Shown: one piece after another, positions 1-6,981 of the stretch
Numbering within the stretch: position 1 is the first letter of the stretch
How the letters are laid out: the number at the start of each line of letters is the position of its first letter
Source: CAYGUI01 sp964353115
Lineage (GTDB): Bacteria; Pseudomonadota; Gammaproteobacteria; JAGOUU01
Length of the DNA stretch: 11,992 bases
Assembly (NCBI GenBank): GCA_964353115.1
Contig: CAYGUI010000039.1
Span: 1 to 11,992, forward strand
Direction of reading: 5' to 3'
Position numbers and translations under genes: made by a program
The notes under the pieces: model-generated
Database searches by the model: none
The model's input: only the letters and a program-made list of their open reading frames with translations
Told to the model about the DNA's origin: nothing

Positions 1-54
1 TACGAACAAATACGCGGGAAACGCAGTAGCGCAGCAATGATAAAATGTAAATTA

Positions 55-1506
55 TTACTTTCGCCAAAAACTAGGAGACAATAATACTAAAAAAGTAAAA
101 ATTTCTAGCCGGCCTAAAAACATCGCAATAATAAATAAAATTTTACTAGGATTATTTACCGACTCAAAATTCTGAGCAACTTTACCGAGCCCCGGACCAA
201 TATTTCCTAAACAGCTTGCAACACCAGCAAAAGCAGTTTCAAAATCTAAGTGTAACGATAATGCCACTAAGAAAAACACTAAAAAAATTGCTAAATAAGT
301 CGCGATATAACTCCAAATAGAAAACATAACCTCATAAGGCAATGTTCTATCACCATACTTAATTGGAAACTCTCCTCGCGGATGAATAAGTTTATTAATT
401 TCTCGACGACCTTGACGATTTAATAATAAAATCCTCAGCGCCTTAATACCACTACTAGTTGATCCGGTACAACCACCTAAAATAGCCAAATAAAATAATA
501 AATAAGGTAAAACATTAGGCCACTGTGCATAATTTTCACTAACAAACCCTGAAGTAGTTGATAACGCTACTACTTGATAAATTCCAGCTATAATGTCATC
601 ACTAAAATTAGTATGAACTGCATGCCAGTATAGAAAAAAAGAAAAAAATATTATTCCAAATAATAATAATGATAAATAAAATTTCGCCTCAGGATCTTGA
701 AAATATAATAATAAATCACGCTTTTTCAGCACTAAATAATGTAATGAAAAACTTAATGATCCTGCCAGCATAAAAAATATGCTAACAAAATAAATTTTTA
801 CTGATGGATAAAAGGCAATGCTCGCATCATGCGGAGCAAAACCACCAGTTGAAACCGTAGTAAAGCCATAACAAATAGCATCAAACCATGTCATGCCAAA
901 AATTTTAAAGGACAAAATACATGCCGCAGTTAAAACTAAATAAACTGACCATAAAATTTTTGCTGTTTCAGCAATGCGCGGAGTTAATTTATGCTCACGA
1001 CCAATACCAGTCATCTCGGCTCTAAATAACTGCATACCACCAATTCCTAACATTGGTAATACCGCCACAGCTAAAATTATTATCCCCATTCCTCCTAATA
1101 ACTGCAGCTCTTGTCGATAAAATAAAATATCATGTGGAAGACCGTCTATTTTATGTAAAATAGTTGCTCCCGTTGTAGTAATTCCTGAAACTCCCTCAAA
1201 AAGTGAATCTAAAAAATTAAGAGGAACATCTTTTTCTAACCAAAAAGGAAGGCTTGAGACTAAACCTATTGTTAACCAAGCTAAAACTACAACTAAAAAT
1301 CCTTCTCGAATTCTAATTTCTTTTTTTAAATGATAAGTCGGTGCTGATAATAAAAATCCTATTACCAAAGATAATAAAAATGTAAAAATAAATGGATAAA
1401 ACTCTCCATCCTGATAAATATAATTTACAGCTATAGGAGCTAAAAAAGCTGGGCTAAAAAATATTAATATAGTTCCTAATATACGAGCAATATTTATGTA
1501 ATTCAT
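55..1506 (-). CDS. trkH: Trk potassium uptake channel subunit TrkH
   Basis: Inner-membrane K+-conducting subunit of the Trk system, working with the cytosolic regulator TrkA encoded just upstream. The protein is hydrophobic throughout and shows the four pore-loop repeats of the TrkH/KtrB superfamily: TTTGAT (residues 110-115), STGGF (219-223), TTSGF (317-321) and LGNIGPGLG (433-441). Family blocks GGMGIIILAVAVLP (138-151) and FLGRLEIFTFLVLLSPSFW (463-481) are also present. I start at the ATG at 1506 (MNYINIARILG), giving 483 aa, the length I recall for E. coli TrkH, with an alignable N-terminus. The longer open frame to 1569 would add 21 polar residues and overlap trkA by 38 nt. The gene follows trkA by 25 nt, so the two are probably co-transcribed. 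No clear Shine-Dalgarno is seen, and no terminator is evident before the window edge. Family identity is secure from motifs; K+ specificity is inferred. Confidence 0.96.
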   Translation of the reverse strand: MNYINIARILGTILIFFSPAFLAPIAVNYIYQDGEFYPFIFTFLLSLVIGFLLSAPTYHLKKEIRIREGFLVVVLAWLTIGLVSSLPFWLEKDVPLNFLDSLFEGVSGITTTGATILHKIDGLPHDILFYRQELQLLGGMGIIILAVAVLPMLGIGGMQLFRAEMTGIGREHKLTPRIAETAKILWSVYLVLTAACILSFKIFGMTWFDAICYGFTTVSTGGFAPHDASIAFYPSVKIYFVSIFFMLAGSLSFSLHYLVLKKRDLLLYFQDPEAKFYLSLLLFGIIFFSFFLYWHAVHTNFSDDIIAGIYQVVALSTTSGFVSENYAQWPNVLPYLLFYLAILGGCTGSTSSGIKALRILLLNRQGRREINKLIHPRGEFPIKYGDRTLPYEVMFSIWSYIATYLAIFLVFFLVALSLHLDFETAFAGVASCLGNIGPGLGKVAQNFESVNNPSKILFIIAMFLGRLEIFTFLVLLSPSFWRK

Positions 1507-1531
1507 ATAAATTATGTAATTTTCGTCATTA

Positions 1532-2908
1532 TCAAATATAAGTAACGTCCACTTTAAATAACTGCTCAATATCTATAACTTGTTTTTTATCAGCAATAAA
1601 AATAATGATGTGATCAAGAGGCTCAATAATTAGACTATCAGTATCAAAAAAAACTTTATCACCTCGAGATATTGCTAGTAACTTAGCTCCTTGAGGTAAT
1701 TTCATATTTTGCGCTTTAATTCCAATTACACGTGAAGTTCTAGCATCACCATGAACTATTAATTCTAATACTTCAGAATGCCCTTCATTCATACTATGTA
1801 CTTGTTCGACATCACCACGACGAATATATTTTAATACTGCACTCAAAGTTACTTCTTGTGGCGAAATTGCAACATCAATTTGACTACCTTCAACTATTTC
1901 AGCATAAACATCGCGAGTAATTAAAGATATTACTTTTTTAGCTCCTAATCGTCTTGCTAATAATGCTGACATAATGTTAACACCATCATTGTTAGTTAAG
2001 CTGCAAAACAAATCGACGCTATCGATATTTTCATTTAACAATAATTCTCTATCGGCAGCATCTCCGCGCAATACTAAACCATTGTTAATTTTTTCTGCTA
2101 ACAACAAGCATCGCTCTTTATTATGCTCAATAATTTTGACATTGTAGTTTTCATCTGTTCGAGTAGCCAATGAATAACCTATATTACCACCACCAACTAT
2201 CATAATATTTTTCATCGCTCGAACTTCTGGTTGTAGCTCGCGCAATAATAACTCAACGTCAATAGTTGCAGCTAAAAAGCAAACTTCTATATGCTCATCA
2301 ATAATCGTATTACCAGAAAAAGTAATGTCAGCTTTTGATTCTTGTGATAAAGATACTATCGTAAAACTAAGATTAGGAAAAAAATTATAAATATTATCTA
2401 TTGTTTTATTATATAAAAAACTATCTTTTGTTACTCTGATTACTACAAGCTTTAATTTATTACCAGCAAATTTAGCTACTTCTGCAGCACCTGGGTATTT
2501 TATTAAACTCATAATAAAATCAGTTACAACCAGCTCAGGAGTAATAACAAAATCTATTGGAATAGCTTGATCATCAAATAATTCAAGATATTCATGGAAT
2601 TGCTGCGAGCGAATTCGAGCAATTTTAAGAGGCGTTTGAAATAGTGTATATGCAACTTGGCAAGCTAGCATATTTGTTTCATCGCTATTTGATACCGCAA
2701 TTATGGCATCAGCATCAGCACAACCCGCCTCTTCTAGAACAGCTGGATATGAACCTGAGCCTAAGACTGTGCCAAGATCTAAATGTGAGCTTAAATCATT
2801 CAATCTGCTACGATCAGTATCGATTACAACTATTTCATTTTTTTCTTGCACTAAATATTCAGCAAGAGTACCACCAACCTGACCACCACCAACAATAATA
2901 ATTTTCAT
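1532..2908 (-). CDS. trkA: Trk potassium uptake regulatory subunit TrkA
   Basis: Cytosolic NAD(H)-binding regulator that binds TrkH and gates K+ uptake. It has the full duplicated TrkA architecture: RCK-N domain 1 with dinucleotide motif GGGQVGG (residues 7-13) and the acidic D30 after the second strand, RCK-C domain 1 (about 140-225), RCK-N domain 2 with GGGNIG (239-244), then RCK-C domain 2 (about 370-458). SDETNMLACQVAY (75-87) and NIMSALLARRLGAKKV (311-326) are typical family blocks. The ATG at 2908 gives 458 aa, matching the E. coli length as I recall it, and begins MKIIIVGGGQVGG. The open frame reaches 2968 but would add 20 non-family residues and run into the nadK start, so I reject that start. 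It is the first gene of a trkA-trkH operon, divergent from nadK. Confidence 0.97.
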   Translation of the reverse strand: MKIIIVGGGQVGGTLAEYLVQEKNEIVVIDTDRSRLNDLSSHLDLGTVLGSGSYPAVLEEAGCADADAIIAVSNSDETNMLACQVAYTLFQTPLKIARIRSQQFHEYLELFDDQAIPIDFVITPELVVTDFIMSLIKYPGAAEVAKFAGNKLKLVVIRVTKDSFLYNKTIDNIYNFFPNLSFTIVSLSQESKADITFSGNTIIDEHIEVCFLAATIDVELLLRELQPEVRAMKNIMIVGGGNIGYSLATRTDENYNVKIIEHNKERCLLLAEKINNGLVLRGDAADRELLLNENIDSVDLFCSLTNNDGVNIMSALLARRLGAKKVISLITRDVYAEIVEGSQIDVAISPQEVTLSAVLKYIRRGDVEQVHSMNEGHSEVLELIVHGDARTSRVIGIKAQNMKLPQGAKLLAISRGDKVFFDTDSLIIEPLDHIIIFIADKKQVIDIEQLFKVDVTYI

Positions 2909-2966
2909 ATGATCTGCTATAATAAACGAACTTATTCTAATACATAAATAATAGTAAAAAATCAAC
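2909..2966. promoter_or_regulatory. Divergent trkA/nadK intergenic region
   Basis: These 58 bp are all that separate the divergent trkA and nadK start codons, so both promoters must be here or reach into the genes. The plus strand holds a good extended -10 (listed separately). On the minus strand, TTGATT (2965-2960) and TAGAAT (2939-2934) resemble -35 and -10 boxes, but their 20-bp spacing is long, so the trkA promoter is only tentative. No operator palindrome or LexA-type CTGT-N8-ACAG box is present. Neither gene has a recognisable Shine-Dalgarno sequence. Confidence 0.5.
2915..2923 (+). promoter_or_regulatory. Extended -10 promoter for nadK-recN
   Basis: TGCTATAAT is a perfect sigma-70 -10 hexamer preceded by the TGn extension, which can act without a good -35; indeed no TTGACA-like box lies 16-18 bp upstream. 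Transcription would begin near 2930, leaving a leader of about 37 nt before the nadK ATG at 2967. Position and orientation fit nadK-recN. The site is read from sequence only, so the start point is predicted. Confidence 0.5.
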
Positions 2967-3860
2967 ATGCCTGCTAGTAAAAATAGTTTTAAAAAAATAG
3001 GTGTCTTAAGCAGAAAGCTAAATAGTAAAACTCAAGAGATTATAAATAATCTTTGTGATTTTCTAAAACAAAATAATATTAATTTTCTACTAGAAGAAAA
3101 TATCGATAAAAACAACGGAACTTCACGTGAAGAAATAAAAAAGCAATGTGATCTTGCTATAGTTGTCGGTGGCGATGGCAGTATATTAGATGCTGCTCGC
3201 TCATTAGCCGGCTCTAATATTGCAGTTATTGGTATAAATAGTGGTAATTTAGGTTTTTTAAGCAGTTTTTCCCCTCATGACTACCAACAACATTTAATAG
3301 AAGTATTAAATGGTGATTTTGCTCAATACGAAATTTTTTTATTACATGCAGATATATATGAAAATAATAAAATAGTTTCTCGCAATGACGCTGTTAACGA
3401 AGTTGTTCTTAATTCAGCCAGCATAACAAGAATGATTGGATTTGAATTAACTATTAATAATAAATTTGTTTATAAGCAGAGATCTGATGGTCTAATTATA
3501 GCAACCCCAACTGGATCAACAGCTTATGCTTTATCAGGCGGTGGACCAGTTATTCATCCGAAGCTTAATGCCCTATCACTAGTACCAATGTTTGCTCATA
3601 ATCTTACAAGCAGGCCAATAGTTATTGAAGCAAGCAGTATTATTGAGCTAAAAATAACTAATTGTGGTGATCTAAAAGCTGCGGTTAGCTGCGATGGACA
3701 ACCCCCTATTCTTGTCGGAAGCGACAATAAAATTATTGTTCAAAAATCAAATAAGACATTGAATCTTATTTATCATAAAGATTATAGTTATTATAAAACT
3801 TTACGCGAAAAACTAGATTGGAACAAAGGATTGGATTATGTTGCAGAAAGTAATAATTAA
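2967..3860 (+). CDS. nadK: NAD kinase (ATP:NAD+ 2'-phosphotransferase)
   Basis: Cytosolic enzyme that phosphorylates NAD+ to NADP+, the source of the NADP pool. The 297-aa length is close to the roughly 290 aa of the family. It carries the signature GGDG (residues 68-71) within IVVGGDGSILDAAR, the NE motif (144-145) of AVNEVVL, the glycine-rich TPTGSTAY (180-187) and the following GGGP (191-194). The C-terminal block HKDYSYYKTLREKLDW (270-285) matches the E. coli-type enzyme. The start at 2967 gives a short N-terminal extension before IGVL; no strong Shine-Dalgarno lies upstream. The 3' end overlaps recN by 23 nt, and nadK-recN adjacency is also known in E. coli. A well-placed extended -10 precedes it. 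Confidence 0.97.
   Translation: MPASKNSFKKIGVLSRKLNSKTQEIINNLCDFLKQNNINFLLEENIDKNNGTSREEIKKQCDLAIVVGGDGSILDAARSLAGSNIAVIGINSGNLGFLSSFSPHDYQQHLIEVLNGDFAQYEIFLLHADIYENNKIVSRNDAVNEVVLNSASITRMIGFELTINNKFVYKQRSDGLIIATPTGSTAYALSGGGPVIHPKLNALSLVPMFAHNLTSRPIVIEASSIIELKITNCGDLKAAVSCDGQPPILVGSDNKIIVQKSNKTLNLIYHKDYSYYKTLREKLDWNKGLDYVAESNN
3825..3830 (+). promoter_or_regulatory. recN ribosome binding site inside nadK
   Basis: AAAGGA lies 7 nt before the recN ATG at 3838, within the nadK coding sequence. It supports the ATG at 3838 and therefore the 23-nt overlap with nadK, as expected for translational coupling. Confidence 0.6.
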
Positions 3861-5481
3861 AAATCTTGCGATAGTAACTAACTTATCGGTTAATTTTTAC
3901 AATAATTTTTCAACTATTACTGGTGAAACTGGAGCTGGTAAATCAATATTACTTAATGCTCTCTTATTGGCATTAGGAAATAAAGCCGATAGTAAGTCTG
4001 TAAAAGCCAACAGTGAAAAAGCCGAAGTAACTGTTGAATTTTTAATAAATAACTATCCTGACGTAAAAAATATATTAACGCAATATGAATTATTAGATGA
4101 TTCTGACGAAAATCTTATGTCAATTCGCCGAGTAATTCGTGCAGATGGAAAATCAAAAGCATTTATTAATAATTATCCAATTCAAATAGCTTTACTAAAA
4201 AAGATTAGTAATTTTTTAATTTACTTTCATGGTCAGCATGAGCATTTAGAATTATTAAAACCGGAGCAACAAATAGAGTTTGTTGATTATTATGCAAAAA
4301 ACAAAGTTATTCTTGAAGATCTGAAAAAAATTTATACTGAATATCAAGAAAATAATAAAAATCTGTCTGAATTATTAGAAAGTATTAAATTTCAAAAATC
4401 CCAGCAGGAATTATTAGAATATCAGTTACAAGAACTTGAAAATGCTGATGTTAATGAAGACGAATGGGAAAATATCACTGCTCGACATAAAAGTTTCTGC
4501 AAAAATCAAAATATTTTAACTAATTTTAATGAAGCTTTAGATATATTAGACAATACTGTAATTGAAAATTTGTATTTGTCGCACAAAAAAATAAATAGCT
4601 CTGACAGCAATATAGCCGATAATCTTAGCAATGCTATAACTTTAATAGAAGAAATAAAAATAGATTTAAGTAATTTTATCGATAAAAACAATGACTTGGA
4701 AATTGCTGAAGAAATAAATAATTTAGAGCAACGTATTTCTTTGTTACACAAACTGGCATTAAAGCATAAAACTTCGCCAGAAAATTTATTTCAGATAAAA
4801 AATGATATTAGTAATAAATTAAATTCTTTTTCAAATAATAAAAATAGTATAGAAATTTTAGAGCAAAATAATAAAAAAATATTAGTCGAATATTCCAAAA
4901 TAGCTGATATTTTATCAGAGCGCAGAATTAGCTCATCAAAAAAATTAGCAGAAAATATAACTGGTATATTGCAAGAATTACAAATTAAGCACGCTAAATT
5001 TAATATCAATATTATTAAAAGTACTGAGAATAATATTTCAATCACTGGCAAAGACAAAATAATTTTTGAAATTTCAGCTAATAAAGATCAACCTTTACAA
5101 CCAATAAAACAGGTTATCTCTGGCGGTGAATTGGCGCGTTTAAGTCTGGCTCTTCATATTACTCTTGCGCAAATAGAGGGTACGCCAAGTATGATTTTTG
5201 ATGAAGCTGATGTCGGAATTGGTGGGCCAACAGCTGCTAAAATGGGAAAAATTTTAAAAGATATAGCAAAAAATACACAAATAATTTGTATTACCCATTC
5301 ACCACAAATAGCTGCAAGCAGTGATCATCAATATTTAGTAACTAAAGATAATAGCGATAATAAAACCCAAGTTTTTTATTTAAATAATGAGCAAAGAATT
5401 GAAGAGATTGCTCGCATGCTAGGTGGCATGAAAATTACTGATAAAACTATTGAGAATGCAAAGGAGTTACTGGAAGGGTAG
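3838..5481 (+). CDS. recN: DNA repair protein RecN (SMC-like ATPase)
   Basis: Cytosolic, nucleoid-acting ATPase of the SMC/ABC superfamily, used in recombinational repair of double-strand breaks. At 547 aa it is close to the roughly 553 aa of E. coli RecN. Visible parts: N-terminal head with Walker A GETGAGKS (residues 29-36), HGQHEHL following it, a central charged and glutamine-rich region predicted to be coiled coil (about 155-385), ABC signature SGGE (428-431), Walker B MIFDEAD (452-458) and the H-loop ICITHS with H487. The C-terminus NAKELLEG corresponds to the family end. The ATG at 3838 has AAAGGA 7 nt upstream and starts MLQKVIIKNLAIV, as in other RecN proteins. It probably depends on nadK transcription; no LexA box is visible in the preceding 140 bp. 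The gene is very rich in Lys, Asn and Ile codons. Copy A of the palindromic element begins 10 nt after its stop. Confidence 0.97.
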   Translation: MLQKVIIKNLAIVTNLSVNFYNNFSTITGETGAGKSILLNALLLALGNKADSKSVKANSEKAEVTVEFLINNYPDVKNILTQYELLDDSDENLMSIRRVIRADGKSKAFINNYPIQIALLKKISNFLIYFHGQHEHLELLKPEQQIEFVDYYAKNKVILEDLKKIYTEYQENNKNLSELLESIKFQKSQQELLEYQLQELENADVNEDEWENITARHKSFCKNQNILTNFNEALDILDNTVIENLYLSHKKINSSDSNIADNLSNAITLIEEIKIDLSNFIDKNNDLEIAEEINNLEQRISLLHKLALKHKTSPENLFQIKNDISNKLNSFSNNKNSIEILEQNNKKILVEYSKIADILSERRISSSKKLAENITGILQELQIKHAKFNINIIKSTENNISITGKDKIIFEISANKDQPLQPIKQVISGGELARLSLALHITLAQIEGTPSMIFDEADVGIGGPTAAKMGKILKDIAKNTQIICITHSPQIAASSDHQYLVTKDNSDNKTQVFYLNNEQRIEEIARMLGGMKITDKTIENAKELLEG

Positions 5482-5490
5482 AGCCCCAGC

Positions 5491-5596
5491 TAAAAACCCC
5501 CCGCCCAGCTTCACTGGGCCGCCCCCTTTAATAAGGGGGCTATAATCTCCCCTTTTATAAAGGGGAGATGTCGGCGTAGCCGACAGAGGGTTTTTA
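5491..5596. repeat. Multi-hairpin palindromic element, copy A
   Basis: A 106-bp non-coding element bounded by a perfect 9-bp terminal inverted repeat, TAAAAACCC (5491-5499) and GGGTTTTTA (5588-5596). Inside are four hairpins in a row: GCCCAG/CTGGGC (5503-5519, 5-nt loop); GCCCCCTT/AAGGGGGC (5521-5540, loop TAAT); ATCTCCCCTTT/AAAGGGGAGAT (5545-5569, loop TAT); TGTCGGC/GCCGACA (5569-5585, loop GTA). It shares order and orientation with copy B at 6909-7034, including an identical 20-nt second hairpin. It fills most of the recN-mfs gap. The T5 at each end, next to G-rich sequence and a hairpin, could terminate transcription on either strand. I cannot assign it to a named repeat family. Confidence 0.9.
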
Positions 5597-5610
5597 AGAA
5601 CATAAAAAAC

Positions 5611-5617
5611 AAGGAGG
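5611..5617 (+). promoter_or_regulatory. Strong Shine-Dalgarno of the MFS gene
   Basis: AAGGAGG is a full match to the anti-Shine-Dalgarno core and sits 4 nt before the ATG at 5622. It fixes the start and is much stronger than the sites of most other genes in this window. Confidence 0.8.
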
Positions 5618-5621
5618 TTAA

Positions 5622-6881
5622 ATGAAACTTACAAAACACTTTACACTAATCGGTCTAATTATTTGGGCTGTATCTGTATCTTTTTTCCTTTATGAATATT
5701 TTCTACGGACATTTATTGGAACATTGGCAAGCCAGGTAATACCTGATTTGCATTTAACCCCAGTCAGTTTTGCCTTAATTGCATCAGCATATTATTTAGT
5801 TTATGCAATCATGCAAATCCCTGCTGGTATTATTATTGATAAAGTAGGAGTTAGAAAAGTATTAATTTTTGCACCTCTTATTTGTGCAATTTCTGCTTTT
5901 ATGTTTACTCATTCTGATGGTTTTTATATGGCCTTTATTAGCCGTATGATTATGGGATTTGGATCAGCGTTTGCATTTATAACTATGTTATTAGTTGTTT
6001 ATGCCTGGTTACCTAAAGAATATTTTGCATCTTACTCTGGTATTTCACAGTTTATTGGAACTATGGGACCCTTTCTTGCAGGTGGACCACTTATTTTATT
6101 TATTAAGGATAATAATATTGATTGGAATACTGCTTTAAATTACATTGGATATATTGGACTTGGATTAACTATTTCGGGAATTATTTTTGCACGTAATCGC
6201 CCGAATCTTCATGTTTCACGGTTTTCTTTAAAACAAGAAAAATCTATTAAAAAGAAAATTACTATGCTCGTGACCAATAACCAAGCGTGGCATATTTCAC
6301 TTTATTCTGCTTGTGTTTATAGTCCATTATCAATCATTGGCGCTGTATGGGGTACAGAATTTTTAGAAACATCAGGTTTATCTCAAGCTAGCGCTGCAAA
6401 TGCTGTATCGTGGGAATGGCTGGGATATGCTATTGCCTGTCCATTAGTTGGATTTTTATCAGATTATACAAAGCGACGCATACACTTTTTAAGCATCTCG
6501 GCATTAATAGGTTTCGTTGCTTCAACTGCTATGCTGTATTTTAGAAACAAAAGCTCATTATTTTTTGATCCGATTTTCTTTGCATTAGGCTTTGCTGCTG
6601 CAGCGCAAAATTTAAGTTTTATGACAATTTCTGAGCACACTGAAAATGAAATAAAATCTACTGCCATTGGTCTTAATAATGGCTTAGCTTTATTATTTTC
6701 AGCGTTTTTACCAAGCATAATTGGAAGTTTAATTACCAAATCAGAATATGCTCATCACAGAGATTTTTTAGCATCGAGTGATTTTATTTTTAGTTTAAGC
6801 ATAATTCCTATTATGTATGCTATTGCGTTTGTACTAGCCATATTTTTTATTGAAGAGACTTATGCAGAGCAGCAGAGGTAA
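5622..6881 (+). CDS. MFS transporter, substrate unknown
   Basis: A 419-aa inner-membrane secondary transporter of the major facilitator superfamily, with hydrophobic segments fitting 12 helices in two halves. The MFS motif A between helices 2 and 3 reads GIIIDKVGVRK (residues 69-79). The matching loop in the second half reads GFLSDYTKRR (277-286). A longer charged cytoplasmic loop (about 198-215, KQEKSIKKK) joins the halves. The N-terminal FFLYEYFLRT and the AYYLVYAIMQIPAGI block resemble MFS carriers of intracellular gammaproteobacteria such as Legionella and Coxiella, including the Pht-type nutrient carriers; this is resemblance only and does not name a substrate. Start supported by AAGGAGG. 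It lies between two copies of the palindromic element and converges with the RND pump gene. A metabolite/H+ symporter is the most likely role, but a drug exporter cannot be excluded. Confidence 0.9.
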   Translation: MKLTKHFTLIGLIIWAVSVSFFLYEYFLRTFIGTLASQVIPDLHLTPVSFALIASAYYLVYAIMQIPAGIIIDKVGVRKVLIFAPLICAISAFMFTHSDGFYMAFISRMIMGFGSAFAFITMLLVVYAWLPKEYFASYSGISQFIGTMGPFLAGGPLILFIKDNNIDWNTALNYIGYIGLGLTISGIIFARNRPNLHVSRFSLKQEKSIKKKITMLVTNNQAWHISLYSACVYSPLSIIGAVWGTEFLETSGLSQASAANAVSWEWLGYAIACPLVGFLSDYTKRRIHFLSISALIGFVASTAMLYFRNKSSLFFDPIFFALGFAAAAQNLSFMTISEHTENEIKSTAIGLNNGLALLFSAFLPSIIGSLITKSEYAHHRDFLASSDFIFSLSIIPIMYAIAFVLAIFFIEETYAEQQR

Positions 6882-6908
6882 AATCCCCCTCCTAATGACC
6901 CCCTGTGC

Positions 6909-6931
6909 AAAAACCCCCGCGCCTGCGGCGC
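6909..6931 (-). terminator. Possible terminator for the RND operon
   Basis: Read on the minus strand this is a GCGCC/GGCGC hairpin followed by G5 and T5, about 50 nt past the pump stop codon. The G5 between hairpin and T-run is not classic, but it can pair with the C-run at the other end of the element, giving a longer stem directly before the T-run. Placement at a convergent gene end supports a terminator role; activity is inferred. Confidence 0.4.
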
Positions 6932-6981
6932 TGCCCCCTTTAATAAGGGGGCAATAACTCCCCTTTTGTAAAGGGGACGTT

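Noticed and set aside
1..54. Possible 3' end of a convergent plus-strand gene; frames end with stops at 27-29, 38-40 or 82-84.
   Set aside because: Only 13 to 27 codons are visible, no family sequence is recognisable, and the right frame cannot be chosen. No terminator hairpin for trkH was found in this stretch either.
1507..1569. Longer TrkH start at 1569, adding 21 residues.
   Set aside because: The extra residues do not resemble TrkH, the frame would overlap trkA, and the ATG at 1506 gives the expected 483-aa protein.
2644..2898. Plus-strand open frame of 84 codons, His- and Leu-rich.
   Set aside because: It lies antisense within trkA, has no Shine-Dalgarno or family features, and its composition is what the opposite strand of TrkA codons produces.
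2909..2968. Longer TrkA start at 2968, adding 20 residues.
   Set aside because: It would leave no room for a promoter, overlaps the nadK start, and displaces the conserved MKII-x-G-x-G-QVGG N-terminus.
4506..5057. Two minus-strand open frames of 81 and 88 codons, hydrophobic Ile/Leu/Ser-rich.
   Set aside because: They are antisense to the A+T-rich coiled-coil region of recN; Lys/Asn/Glu codons read backward give such membrane-like sequences.
5491..5596. Copy A as a riboswitch or CRISPR fragment.
   Set aside because: The hairpins are self-complementary palindromes with 3-5-nt loops and no ligand-domain conservation, and there are no regularly spaced direct repeats with unique spacers.
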